NCBI GenBank assembly: GCA_001464765.1
Contig: LNDV01000034.1
Location: 186,001 to 250,000 of the forward strand
Direction: 5' to 3'
Source: Betaproteobacteria bacterium Ga0077526
Lineage (GTDB): Bacteria > Pseudomonadota > Gammaproteobacteria > Burkholderiales > Ga0077523
Length of the DNA: 64,000 nucleotides
The translations under genes and the position numbers were made by a program. A model generated the notes under the pieces. The model did not search any database, was not told the origin of the DNA, and saw nothing but the letters and a program-made list of their open reading frames with translations. Shown here in pieces: positions 43,854 to 52,657 of the stretch. How positions within the stretch are numbered: the stretch's first letter is position 1; each line of letters opens with the position of its first letter.

Positions 43854-44813
43854 TTGAGTCGTGTCGCGGTCATCGGCCTGATCTGGCTGGCGGCGGCACT
43901 TCCCGTCCGGGCGGCGGATCTGTGGCGCGTGTGCCTCAACTGGGCTCCGGGCGCGGATCACGCCCCGCTTTACCTCGCCCGCGCCAAGGGCTGGTTCGCC
44001 GAAGCCGATCTCGCGGTGGAACTGCGACCGGGAGGCGGCTCCCAGGATGCCCTCGGCAAACTCTCGAACGGGACCTGTGAAAGCGCCGTGGCCGATTTCG
44101 GCGCGGTGGCGTCGGCAACAGCCCATGGCAATGGCCCCGGCGTCGTTGCGGTGTTTGCCCTGTTCGCCGATTCCTCTCTCGCGTTCTACGGTCGCGGCCC
44201 GAAGCCGCTCCGCTCCCCGGCGGACCTGCGGGGGGCGCGCATCGCGGCCGACGACAAGGAACTGGCGCGCCGCCTCTGGCCTGCCTTCGCGGCGCGGAAC
44301 GGACTCGATGCCGACGCCGTCCGATGGGTCTCCACCCCCAACAACGCCAAGGTGGATGCGCTATCGGCCGCAGCCGCCGACATCGCGGCAAACACCTTCT
44401 ATCACCATGCAGTGGAATTCCAGCGCGCGTTCGGCAGTTCGCTCCAGACGCTTGCCTGGCGCGACCACGGCATCAATCCGTACGGGAACGTGATCGCCGT
44501 GACTGCCCTGGGCGCAGACGCGAATGGCGCCCTGGTCGGACGCTTCGTGAAGATCGTGCAGAAGGCCGTGCGGACCTGCGTCGCCGAACCGGATGCGTGC
44601 GTGACGGCATTGCTGGAGGCGAACCCGCACCTTGACCGGGAGACGGAGTTCGCGAAATGGCGGGTTGCCGCGCCGCTGATGCTGCCGGACCGTCTGGCCG
44701 GCGAAATCGTGGGGGCTTTCGAAGCGGAGCGCGCGTGGGAGTACCACGGCATGCGGGAGAGCGCGGGTTACACCAACCGGTTTCTGTCCCCGGACGAGCG
44801 CGCGCCGAGGTGA
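43854..44813 (+). CDS. NMT1/THI5-like periplasmic binding protein
   Basis: A protein of about 319 residues with a signal peptide (RVAVIGLIWLAAALPVRA) and the opening CLNWAPGADHAPLYLARAKG of the NMT1/THI5/SsuA-like family. Family members bind thiamine precursors, sulfonates or related small molecules; the ligand here is unknown. TTG 43854 is used (GGGA upstream); TTG 43827 would add nine residues. It is divergent from the polyamine-type binding protein and has no permease or ATPase nearby. Confidence 0.78.
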   Translation: MSRVAVIGLIWLAAALPVRAADLWRVCLNWAPGADHAPLYLARAKGWFAEADLAVELRPGGGSQDALGKLSNGTCESAVADFGAVASATAHGNGPGVVAVFALFADSSLAFYGRGPKPLRSPADLRGARIAADDKELARRLWPAFAARNGLDADAVRWVSTPNNAKVDALSAAAADIAANTFYHHAVEFQRAFGSSLQTLAWRDHGINPYGNVIAVTALGADANGALVGRFVKIVQKAVRTCVAEPDACVTALLEANPHLDRETEFAKWRVAAPLMLPDRLAGEIVGAFEAERAWEYHGMRESAGYTNRFLSPDERAPR

Positions 44814-44829
44814 ACGGCGAATCCGGGCG

Positions 44830-45099
44830 TCAGTCAGTGCCTGCCGGGACCTTCGCGGACTGCAGCGCCTCGTACTTGGACTGAAGCTGGTCGTTCGATT
44901 CGACGATGGCAGGGTCGACGAGAATGCAGTCGACCGGACACACCTCCATGCACTGCGGCTGCGTGAAGTGCCCGACGCACTCGGTGCATCGCTTGGGGTC
45001 GATGACGTAGATGAGTTCGCCCATGGAGATGGCGTCGTTCGGGCACTCCGGCTCGCACACGTCGCAGTTGATGCACTCGTCGGTGATCAGCAGGGCCAA
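44830..45099 (-). CDS. 2[4Fe-4S] ferredoxin (YfhL type)
   Basis: An 89-residue ferredoxin with two cluster motifs: CINCDVCEPECP and, after CTEC, the spaced cysteines ending CMEVCPVDCI. The extra residues between the second-site cysteines (VGHFTQPQ) are typical of YfhL/Alvin-type ferredoxins. TTG 45099 has GGGAGA seven bases upstream and gives the usual N-terminus. It closes the operon after coaD. Confidence 0.92.
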   Translation of the reverse strand: MALLITDECINCDVCEPECPNDAISMGELIYVIDPKRCTECVGHFTQPQCMEVCPVDCILVDPAIVESNDQLQSKYEALQSAKVPAGTD

Positions 45100-45133
45100 G
45101 TCACATTCTCCCGGGGGGCTCGACCGCGACCGC

Positions 45134-45622
45134 TCAAGGGCGCACTTCCGCGGCCTTGGCCTTGATTCGCCCCATGAGAATCGCATTCACGAAGGGCGAC
45201 ACATCCCCCCCGAGTGTCGCGATCTCCCGCACCATCGTCGCCGAGATGAACTGGTACTGCTCGGCAGGCGTGAGGAACAGCGTCTCGACATCCGGGTAGA
45301 GGATGCGGTTCATGCCGGCCATCTGGAATTCGTACTCGAAATCGGACACCGCGCGCAGCCCGCGGACGATGACCTTCGCGTTGACGACCTTGAGGTAGTC
45401 CATGAGCAGGCCCGAGAAGCCGTGGACCTCCACGTTCTTGTAGGGTGCCAGCACCTCACGCGCCATGCTCACCCGCTCGTCGATGCTGAAGAACGGATGC
45501 TTGGCACGACTCGCCGCGATCGCGACGATGACGGTGTCGAAGAGATCCGCCGCACGGCGGACGAGGTCCTCGTGGCCGCGGGTCATCGGGTCGAACGTAC
45601 CAGGGTATACAGCGCGCTTCAT
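45134..45622 (-). CDS. coaD: Phosphopantetheine adenylyltransferase
   Basis: A 162-residue enzyme of coenzyme A synthesis that joins ATP and 4'-phosphopantetheine. YPGTFDPMTRGHEDLVRRA holds the T/HxGH nucleotide-binding motif, and ISATMVREIA is the C-terminal signature. ATG 45622 overlaps the rsmD stop (ATGA). Confidence 0.97.
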   Translation of the reverse strand: MKRAVYPGTFDPMTRGHEDLVRRAADLFDTVIVAIAASRAKHPFFSIDERVSMAREVLAPYKNVEVHGFSGLLMDYLKVVNAKVIVRGLRAVSDFEYEFQMAGMNRILYPDVETLFLTPAEQYQFISATMVREIATLGGDVSPFVNAILMGRIKAKAAEVRP

Positions 45623-46185
45623 GGGGCTCTCGTGATCAGATGGGCATGCACCTGTCCGGCTCGCAGCTGCCGGACCACCTGCCACTCCCCGGGAAACTCC
45701 AGGTCGGCGGCGGCCTCGACGTACACCAGCGCATCCGGCGTGAGCCGGGGTGCGAGCCTGCCGAGAATGGCGCCGTAGTCGGCCCCCGCGTACGGAGGGT
45801 CGACGAATGCCACATCGAACGGGGTGTGCGACGAGTCGAGAAATTCTAGCGCATCGCCCTGCACGATCCGGGCAGTTTCGAGACCGAGGAGCCGGGCGTT
45901 GTCACGGAGTGCCGCAGCGATGTCGCGGTCCCGGTCCACGAGCACCACAGCACTTGCGCCGCGTGAAGCGGCCTCGAGGCCCAGCGCGCCACTGCCCGCG
46001 AATAGATCGAGGCAGTGGCGGCCGGTGAGATCCTGTCCGAGCCAGTTGAAGAGCGTCTCGCGGACTCGGTCAGGCGTAGGCCGCAGACCGGGGCGCGCCG
46101 GGAATCGCAGCCAGCGGCTCCGATGGAGCCCGCCGATGATGCGAACGCGATTCGCCCCGGCGTCGGTCTGCGGCTTGGGCGTCAC
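45619..46185 (-). CDS. rsmD: 16S rRNA (guanine-966-N2)-methyltransferase
   Basis: A 188-residue SAM-dependent methyltransferase. RIIGGLHRSRWLRFPARPGLRPT is the RsmD start, CLDLFAGSGALGLEAASRGA is the SAM motif, and FVDPPYAGADY holds the catalytic DPPY. It is coupled to coaD downstream and to the M16 peptidase upstream by four-base overlaps. Confidence 0.96.
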   Translation of the reverse strand: MTPKPQTDAGANRVRIIGGLHRSRWLRFPARPGLRPTPDRVRETLFNWLGQDLTGRHCLDLFAGSGALGLEAASRGASAVVLVDRDRDIAAALRDNARLLGLETARIVQGDALEFLDSSHTPFDVAFVDPPYAGADYGAILGRLAPRLTPDALVYVEAAADLEFPGEWQVVRQLRAGQVHAHLITRAP

Positions 46186-47552
46186 TGCACCTTGGTGGCG
46201 CCGCCCACGACCACCGTCACCATGCGCTCGGGGTCGACGCGCCGGCGGAAGGCATCCTGCACATCGGCGACCGTCACTGCCTCGATCTTCTGGACGAACT
46301 GATCGAGGTAGTCCAGCGGCAGGTTGTAGAAGCCGATGACGCCGAGGTAGTCGTGGATCTTCTTGTTCGAGTCGATGCGAAGCGGGAAACCACCGACCAG
46401 ATTCTGCTTGGCCGCCGACAGCTCGCGTTCGCTCGGTCCGTCCGCGACATAGCGCGACACGGTGGCCCGCACGACGTTGAGCGCCTCTTCCGCCTGATCC
46501 TTGCGGGTCTGCAGTCCGATGAGGAAGACGCCCTTCTCCGCAAGCGGAGAGAAGTAGCTGTAGGCGCTGTACGCAAGACCCCTCTTCTGGCGGACCTCCT
46601 CGACCATGCGCGAGGCGAACCCGCCACCACCCAGCACGTAGTTGCCCACGAACAGCGGGAAGTAGTCGGGGTCATCGCGCCGCATGCCGATCTGGCCCAC
46701 GAGGATGTGGCTCTGCGAAGCGGGATGCTCGATGTTGCGGACGGCCTTCGCCGTAACGGAGGGAGCCTCGGGCAGCGGCTTCGCCTTGCCCGCCGCACGC
46801 GGGAGCTTGTCCGTGATGGCGCGGGCGATGCGGTCCGCTTCGTCGCGGGTGACGTCACCCATGATGGCCACGATGGCCCAGTCGGCGCGGTACCACTCGC
46901 TGTAGAAGCTCCGCAGATCTTCCGTGCGCAGACGCGCCACCGTCTCGATCTCGCCGGAACCGCGCAGTCCATAGGGATGGCCGCCGTAGATCGCGCTGTA
47001 GAACGCGCGCTCCGCGAGGGATTCCGGTTTGGAACTGGCTTCCTTCAGACCGGCGGACAGACGGCTCTTCTCGCGCGCGAGGACGTCATCGGGAAATGCC
47101 GGAGCCTGGACGACCGACGCGAACAGCGACAGCGCCTGCGACTTCTCGGCTTCGCTGGACAGCGTGCGCAGCGAATAGCCCGCGCGATCGGCGTCGAAGC
47201 GGGTGCCCATCTGCGCGCCGACATCGGCCAGTCGGGCGGCGATGACGCTCTCGGTCATGCCGCCGGCGCCGAGGCGCATCGTGCCGAGCGTCATGCTCGC
47301 CAAACCCGACGTGGCAGGAACATCTCGGGAAAATCCCGCGGGGAAATCGATGCTGACATCGAGCATCGGCAGCGCGCGGTTCTCGACGAACAGCACGCGG
47401 GTGCCGTTGGGGAGAGTCCAGCTCTGGATCGGCAGCAGGGCCGCCGCGGTTCCGGAGTAGAGGACCAGGACGGAAGCGGCGAGAGTCGCCAGGAATCGGG
47501 CGGTTCGGTCGAGCATGGCGCGTTGGCTCACGAAAAGATTCGGCAGGTTCAT
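46182..47552 (-). CDS. M16 peptidase-like protein, inactive partner
   Basis: A 456-residue exported M16-family protein. Signal-like segment at about residues 18-42. The expected zinc motif HxxEH is absent: the position reads LASMTLGTM. The second domain has the conserved R/Y substrate-clamp region (GGGGFASRMVEEVRQKRGLAYS). Inactive subunits of this kind pair with an active M16 subunit, encoded just upstream here with an ATGA overlap. It probably acts in the periplasm. Confidence 0.9.
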   Translation of the reverse strand: MNLPNLFVSQRAMLDRTARFLATLAASVLVLYSGTAAALLPIQSWTLPNGTRVLFVENRALPMLDVSIDFPAGFSRDVPATSGLASMTLGTMRLGAGGMTESVIAARLADVGAQMGTRFDADRAGYSLRTLSSEAEKSQALSLFASVVQAPAFPDDVLAREKSRLSAGLKEASSKPESLAERAFYSAIYGGHPYGLRGSGEIETVARLRTEDLRSFYSEWYRADWAIVAIMGDVTRDEADRIARAITDKLPRAAGKAKPLPEAPSVTAKAVRNIEHPASQSHILVGQIGMRRDDPDYFPLFVGNYVLGGGGFASRMVEEVRQKRGLAYSAYSYFSPLAEKGVFLIGLQTRKDQAEEALNVVRATVSRYVADGPSERELSAAKQNLVGGFPLRIDSNKKIHDYLGVIGFYNLPLDYLDQFVQKIEAVTVADVQDAFRRRVDPERMVTVVVGGATKVQ

Positions 47553-48928
47553 TGGGCTGCCCCGGCGGCGGGACGGGCGATCGGTTGCGGTTCCAGCACC
47601 GCCGCGGTAAGCGTGTCGTCGACGAGATAGCGCCGGGCGACATCGCGGACCTGCTCGGCCGTGATCTCGCGAAGCTTGCGCGCCTGCAGATCGCCAGAGT
47701 CGTAGGGCAGTCCGGAGGTGTGCAGGGAGCCCATTTCCATCGCCTGATAGAAGATGGAGTCGCGCTGATACACCTGCTGCGCGATCACCTGCGCCTTGAT
47801 GCGATTGAGTTCCTCCTCGCTCACGCCTTCATCGACGATGCGCTTCACTTCACGGCGCAATGCGGCTTCGGTATCCGCTACCGTCTTTCCGGGCGCTGGC
47901 ACGGCATCGAGCAGGAACATGCCGGGACCGCGATTGACGCCGTCGTAGCTCGCACCGGCGCTCACGGCGACGCGCTCCTCGCGGACGAGCACGCGATCGA
48001 GTCTGGCGGCATCGCTGCCATCCAGAACGCCGACCAGGACGCTCAGCGCGTAGGGCTCCCAGTCCTTGGCGACGTCGCGGATCACCGGAACGTGCCAGGC
48101 CATCATCAGATAAGGCAGCTCTCCGGGCGCCTTGACCGTGACGCGACGGATGCCTTTCTGCGGCGGCTCCACCTGCGGCTTGCGTACCGGCAGGGCACGC
48201 GGCTTCAGCGGACCGAACTTCTCCTCGGCGATCGCGAACACCTCCGGCCCCGTGACATCGCCGACGACCACGAGCATGGCGTTGTTCGGCGCGTACCACG
48301 TCTCGTACCAGAGACGCGCATCGTCGACCGTCATGTTCTCGAGATCGTTCATCCAGCCGATGATCGGTGCCTTGTACGGATTGGCCGTGTAGGCCGTTGC
48401 CATGAGCTGCTCGTACAGCAGCGCTCGGGGCTGGTCGTCGGTACGGGTGCGCCGCTCTTCCATGACGACACGGATCTCCTTCGCGAATTCCTCGGCGGGC
48501 AGCAGGAGGTTCTGCATGCGGTCCGCTTCCAGACCGAGGGCCAGCGCGAGCTTCGACTTGTGCAACTGCTGGAAGTACGCGGTGTAATCCTTGTTGGTGA
48601 AGGCGTTGTCGCGTCCGCCGGCGGCGGCGATGGTCTTGGAGAAGGTATCGCCCGGATTGTTGTGCGTGCCCTTGAACATCATGTGTTCGAGCACGTGCGC
48701 CACACCGGTGGTGCCGCTCTTCTCGTCCATGCTGCCGGCGCGGTACCAGACCATGGAGGCGACCGTGGGCGCGCGATGGTCTTCCTGAACGACGATCTTC
48801 ATGCCGTTCGCGAGGGTGTGTTCGTGAATGTCGCCCTGCGCCGCGTGAACGACGGGTGGAGCCAGGGATACCGTGAGGAGGAGCAGAGCGGACCGGGAGG
48901 CCGCTCGGGACAGCAGCGATCGAATCAT
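47549..48928 (-). CDS. M16 zinc peptidase, active subunit
   Basis: A 459-residue exported metallopeptidase. Signal peptide about residues 1-30. The zinc-binding inverted motif HVLEH occupies residues 78-82, with the downstream glutamate in GLEADRM. Two M16 domains, like mitochondrial-processing-peptidase beta or PqqL-type proteins. Substrate unknown. It begins the operon that continues with its inactive partner, rsmD, coaD and a ferredoxin gene. Confidence 0.93.
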   Translation of the reverse strand: MIRSLLSRAASRSALLLLTVSLAPPVVHAAQGDIHEHTLANGMKIVVQEDHRAPTVASMVWYRAGSMDEKSGTTGVAHVLEHMMFKGTHNNPGDTFSKTIAAAGGRDNAFTNKDYTAYFQQLHKSKLALALGLEADRMQNLLLPAEEFAKEIRVVMEERRTRTDDQPRALLYEQLMATAYTANPYKAPIIGWMNDLENMTVDDARLWYETWYAPNNAMLVVVGDVTGPEVFAIAEEKFGPLKPRALPVRKPQVEPPQKGIRRVTVKAPGELPYLMMAWHVPVIRDVAKDWEPYALSVLVGVLDGSDAARLDRVLVREERVAVSAGASYDGVNRGPGMFLLDAVPAPGKTVADTEAALRREVKRIVDEGVSEEELNRIKAQVIAQQVYQRDSIFYQAMEMGSLHTSGLPYDSGDLQARKLREITAEQVRDVARRYLVDDTLTAAVLEPQPIARPAAGAAQ

Positions 48929-48971
48929 GTTGGCGTGGACGCTCGGGTTCGGACTAGAATTATTGTGAGGT

Positions 48972-48994
48972 CCGGAGATGCAATGCGTCTCCGG
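48972..48994. other. Inverted repeat in the divergent ftsY/M16 region
   Basis: CCGGAGA and TCTCCGG separated by nine bases. Could be an operator or an mRNA hairpin; no T-run follows. Confidence 0.3.
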
Positions 48995-49071
48995 CTTCGC
49001 TCCTCGCGCGTGACCGCGCGCTCCGGTGCAGGTGAGAGCCTGCCCGACAGCCCTTCTGACACTCTATCACC

Positions 49072-50049
49072 ATGCTGAGTTTCCTGAGAGGCGCCAACAA
49101 GGACTCGAAAGAGCCGGCGCCGGATTCCGCTCCGCCCAAGCGTTCCTGGACGCAGCGACTGCGCGACGGGCTGTCAGCCACGCGCGAAAAGCTCGGCGGC
49201 CAGCTCGAGAAGCTCTTCACGGGCTCGGCCAAGATCGACGAGGCCTTCTACGAGGAACTGGAGAACATCCTCCTTTCCTGCGACGTCGGCGTCTCGGCCA
49301 CGCAGCATCTCATCCAGGCGACCCGTACGCGGGTCCGCAAGTCGGGCGCCGCGACGCCCGAGCAGGTCCGGGAGGAACTGAAGGCCACCCTGACCGAACT
49401 CGTGGCGCCGCTCGAAAGCCCTCTCGACACCCGCACGGCCAAGCCGTTCGTGATTCTGCTGTGCGGCGTCAATGGCGCAGGCAAGACCACGTCGATCGGC
49501 AAGCTGGCGCACCTCTACCAGGCAGAGGGACATTCCGTCCTCCTGGCAGCGGGCGACACCTTCCGCGCAGCCGCCCGCGAACAGCTCGCCGAATGGGGCA
49601 GCCGCAACAACGTCACGGTGGTCTCCCAGCAATCGGGCGATCCGGGCGCGGTGGTTTTCGATGCCGTGCAGTCCGCGCTGGCCAAGGGCGTCTCGCTAGT
49701 CCTCGCCGACACTGCCGGTCGCCTGCCGACGCAGGGCCACCTGATGGAAGAATTGCGCAAGATCCGGCGGGTCACCAACAAGGCATTGGAGGGCGCTCCC
49801 CACGAAACCCTGCTCGTGCTGGATGCCAACACCGGCCAGAACGCCGTTGCCCAGGTGAAGGCGTTCGATGACGCCATCGGCCTCACTGGACTGGTTCTGA
49901 CCAAGCTCGACGGCACCGCCAAGGGCGGCGTGATCGCCGCCATTGCCCGGGAGCGGCCGGTTCCCATCCGGTACATCGGCGTCGGGGAAGGCATGGACGA
50001 CCTGCGTCCCTTCGAGGCGCGGGCCTTCGTCGACGCCATGCTCGGCTGA
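49072..50049 (+). CDS. ftsY: Signal recognition particle receptor FtsY
   Basis: A 325-residue SRP GTPase that docks ribosome-SRP complexes at the membrane. It has a short acidic/basic N-terminal A region, the four-helix N domain and the NG GTPase with GVNGAGKTTSIGKLA (G1), DTAGR (G3) and TKLDG (G4). The A region is short compared with E. coli. It begins the cluster ftsY-ftsE-ftsX-rpoH. Confidence 0.97.
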   Translation: MLSFLRGANKDSKEPAPDSAPPKRSWTQRLRDGLSATREKLGGQLEKLFTGSAKIDEAFYEELENILLSCDVGVSATQHLIQATRTRVRKSGAATPEQVREELKATLTELVAPLESPLDTRTAKPFVILLCGVNGAGKTTSIGKLAHLYQAEGHSVLLAAGDTFRAAAREQLAEWGSRNNVTVVSQQSGDPGAVVFDAVQSALAKGVSLVLADTAGRLPTQGHLMEELRKIRRVTNKALEGAPHETLLVLDANTGQNAVAQVKAFDDAIGLTGLVLTKLDGTAKGGVIAAIARERPVPIRYIGVGEGMDDLRPFEARAFVDAMLG

Positions 50050-50077
50050 CCGTCTTGTCGAACGCACGGTTGCCGGC

Positions 50078-50731
50078 GTGATCCGCCTTCAGGACGTCAC
50101 CAAGCGCTATCCGGGCGGGCAGGAAGCCCTGCACGGCGTCTCCCTGGAAGTGAACAAGGGCGAGTTCGTGTTGCTCCTCGGGCACTCCGGCGCCGGGAAG
50201 AGCACTCTGCTCAAGCTGATGGCCGCCATCGAGCGGCCCACCTCGGGCGCGGTCTGGGTCAGCGGGCAGAATCTGGGCGGCCTGCGCCCGGCGGCGATCC
50301 CCTACCTCCGGCGCAACTTCGGCCTCGTCTTCCAGGACCACAAGCTGCTGCTCGACCGGAGCGTCCGGGAAAACGTGGCACTCCCGCTTCGCATCACAGG
50401 GTTCGACGGCGCCGACATCGCCCGGCGGGTCCGGGCAGCGCTGGACCGGGTCGGCCTGCGGGACAAGGAAAACGCCCATCCGGTCGAGTTGTCCGGCGGG
50501 GAGCAGCAGCGCGTCTGCATTGCGCGGGCGATCGTCCATCGGCCGGCCATCGTCCTGGCGGATGAGCCCACCGCCAATCTCGACGACGCCTACGCCCGGG
50601 AGATCGTCGCCCTGTTCCAGGCGCTGCATCAGGTCGGGGTGACCCTGGTGGTCTCCACTCACGCGCCGCAGGTGTTCGAGTCCGTCCGCCCCCGACAGGT
50701 GGTCCTGTCGAAAGGCAGTCTCGCGGCATGA
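50078..50731 (+). CDS. ftsE: Cell-division ATP-binding protein FtsE
   Basis: A 217-residue ABC ATPase that, with FtsX, links division to peptidoglycan hydrolase activation. Walker A GHSGAGKSTL, signature ELSGGEQQR, Walker B IVLADEPTANLD. The start is GTG 50078; the longer frame from 49943 lies inside ftsY and is not expected to be translated. Overlaps ftsX by four bases. Confidence 0.96.
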   Translation: MIRLQDVTKRYPGGQEALHGVSLEVNKGEFVLLLGHSGAGKSTLLKLMAAIERPTSGAVWVSGQNLGGLRPAAIPYLRRNFGLVFQDHKLLLDRSVRENVALPLRITGFDGADIARRVRAALDRVGLRDKENAHPVELSGGEQQRVCIARAIVHRPAIVLADEPTANLDDAYAREIVALFQALHQVGVTLVVSTHAPQVFESVRPRQVVLSKGSLAA

Positions 50732-51636
50732 GGACCTGGTTGCGTGAGCACGCGCTCGCTTTTTCCGACACGCTCGGGAGAATGGGACGCAGCCCGGTCG
50801 GCACGCTGCTCAGCATCCTGGTGATCGGCATCGCCCTTGCGTTGCCGGCCGGTCTGCACGTGCTCCTCAAGAATCTCGCGACACTCGCCCCGGAGCGCAG
50901 CGCCGAGCCTGAACTCACCCTCTACCTGCAGGCGGACCTGGCGGAACCCGACCGGAAAGGGCTCGAATCCAGGCTCGCCGGACATGTCGCCGTCTCGAAG
51001 GTCCGGTTCGTCCCCCGGGACGTCGCTTTGAAGGAACTCGAAAAGGCCACGGGCATGGCCTCGATCCAGGAAGAGATCGGCCGCAATCCGCTCCCGGACG
51101 CCTTCGTGGTGGCCGGCCGTCGCGGAGCGGCGGATGCGCTGGAGAAACTCCAAGCCGAAGCGGGGCGGTGGCCCGGCATCGAGCATGCGCAACTGGACAG
51201 TGCGTGGGCGCGCCAGGTGGACTCTGCGCTGCGAGCCGGAAGGGTCTTCATCCTTATGCTCGCAGGCGTATTGGTGGTCGGGCTGGGGGCGGTTACCTTC
51301 AACACCATCCGGTTGCAGATCCTGAACCGTCGGGAAGAGATCGAGGTCTCGAAGCTGATCGGCGCCACCAATGCCTTCATTCGTCGGCCTTTTTTGTACT
51401 TCGGGGCAATCCAGGCGGTGGCCGGTGCCCTGCTCTCGTGGCTTCTCGTGGAACTGGCCGTCGGTGCCCTCGAAACCCAGTTGGGGCAAGGCGCCTCCCT
51501 GCTCTCCCCCGGGGAATCGCTGATGCGTCTGTCCCTGCTGGATCTGGTCGGGGCTGGCCTGATCGCGGCCCTGGTCGGCTGGATCGGGGCCTGGCTTTCG
51601 GTGGCCTTCCATTTGCGCCGACTCGACCCAACATAA
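50728..51636 (+). CDS. ftsX: Cell-division protein FtsX
   Basis: A 302-residue membrane protein with four hydrophobic segments and a large periplasmic loop between TM1 and TM2. RFVPRDVALKELEKATG in the loop and NTIRLQILNRREEIEVSKLIGAT after TM2 are FtsX hallmarks. Coupled to ftsE by ATGA. Confidence 0.95.
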   Translation: MRTWLREHALAFSDTLGRMGRSPVGTLLSILVIGIALALPAGLHVLLKNLATLAPERSAEPELTLYLQADLAEPDRKGLESRLAGHVAVSKVRFVPRDVALKELEKATGMASIQEEIGRNPLPDAFVVAGRRGAADALEKLQAEAGRWPGIEHAQLDSAWARQVDSALRAGRVFILMLAGVLVVGLGAVTFNTIRLQILNRREEIEVSKLIGATNAFIRRPFLYFGAIQAVAGALLSWLLVELAVGALETQLGQGASLLSPGESLMRLSLLDLVGAGLIAALVGWIGAWLSVAFHLRRLDPT

Positions 51637-51682
51637 GGTGGAAGTGGGTTAGCCCTTCAGATTCTGGAAACTTTGCCGAGGT

Positions 51683-51709
51683 TTGGCACTCATACAAGTA
51701 GAGTGCTAA
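51683..51709 (+). promoter_or_regulatory. CIRCE operator overlapping the rpoH promoter
   Basis: TTGGCACTC, nine bases, GAGTGCTAA. The CIRCE consensus bound by HrcA is TTAGCACTC-N9-GAGTGCTAA, so only one arm base differs. TTGGCA also serves as a possible -35, with TAACAT (51707-51712) as -10 after 18 bases. Hence HrcA binding would block the promoter of the rpoH gene, 30 bases downstream. Confidence 0.85.
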
Positions 51710-51738
51710 CATCCCCCGCACAGGAGGTTCGTGCAGCC

Positions 51739-52596
51739 ATGACAAACGCCTTGTCCCCAGCCATGCCGGTGCCGTCGGTCGCCACGATCGACAGCTACAT
51801 CCAGGCAGTGAATCGTTTTCCCCTGCTCACGCAGGAGGAGGAAACGCGCCTCGGCCGCGAACTGCGCGATGGCAATAATCTGGACGCTGCCCGACAGCTC
51901 GTGCTGTCGCACCTTCGCCTGGTGGTTTCGGTGGCCCGCGGCTATCTCGGTTACGGTTTGCCGCAGGCAGACCTCATCCAGGAAGGCAACATCGGCCTGA
52001 TGAAGGCGGTGAAGCGTTTCGACCCCGAGCGCGGCGTGCGACTCGTCTCCTTTGCCGTGCACTGGATCCGCGCCGAGATCCACGAGTACATCCTGCGCAA
52101 CTGGCGCATCGTGAAGATCGCGACCACCAAGGCCCAGCGCAAGCTGTTCTTCAATCTCCGCAGCATGAAGACGGGTCTCAACACGCTGACGCCCGACGAA
52201 GTGGATGCGATGGCAACGGAACTCCGGGTGAAGCCGGAGGAAGTGGTCGAGATGGAGACCCGTCTGGGTGGGGGCGACGTCGCACTGGAGCCTTCGAACG
52301 ATGACGACGAAGACACCTACAGCCCGATCGCGTACCTGACCAACGCCGACGAGGAGCCCGGTCGGATTCTCGAGCACGAACAGAACGAGCGTGTCCGTTC
52401 GGAAGCGTTGGCGAGCGCCCTCGAAGAGCTGGACGCCCGCAGCCGCCGGATCATCGAAGCCCGCTGGTTGAGGGAGCAGGACACCGCCACGCTGCACGAT
52501 CTGGCTGCCGAGTTCGGCGTGTCTGCCGAGAGGATCCGCCAGATCGAAGCGCGCGCCATGCAGAAGATCCGCGCGGCGATGGCAGAAACCGTCTGA
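51739..52596 (+). CDS. rpoH: Heat-shock sigma factor RpoH (sigma-32)
   Basis: A 285-residue sigma-70-family factor. Region 2 includes ADLIQEGNIGLMKAVKRFDPERG and SFAVHWIRAEI. The RpoH-specific box is seen as TKAQRKLFFNLR. Region 4.2 ends in AAEFGVSAERIRQIEARAM. ATG 51739 has AGGAGG upstream. It directs heat-shock gene transcription. The CIRCE element upstream suggests it is itself repressed by HrcA. Confidence 0.97.
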   Translation: MTNALSPAMPVPSVATIDSYIQAVNRFPLLTQEEETRLGRELRDGNNLDAARQLVLSHLRLVVSVARGYLGYGLPQADLIQEGNIGLMKAVKRFDPERGVRLVSFAVHWIRAEIHEYILRNWRIVKIATTKAQRKLFFNLRSMKTGLNTLTPDEVDAMATELRVKPEEVVEMETRLGGGDVALEPSNDDDEDTYSPIAYLTNADEEPGRILEHEQNERVRSEALASALEELDARSRRIIEARWLREQDTATLHDLAAEFGVSAERIRQIEARAMQKIRAAMAETV

Positions 52597-52624
52597 TCAT
52601 ATTCCGCTGTTGCACGGCGTGACT

Positions 52625-52657
52625 AAGGGCGTCCGATTCGGGCGCCCTTTTTCTTTT
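52625..52657 (+). terminator. Intrinsic terminator of rpoH
   Basis: AAGGGCG pairs with CGCCCTT across an 11-base loop, followed by TTTTTCTTTT. Confidence 0.88.
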
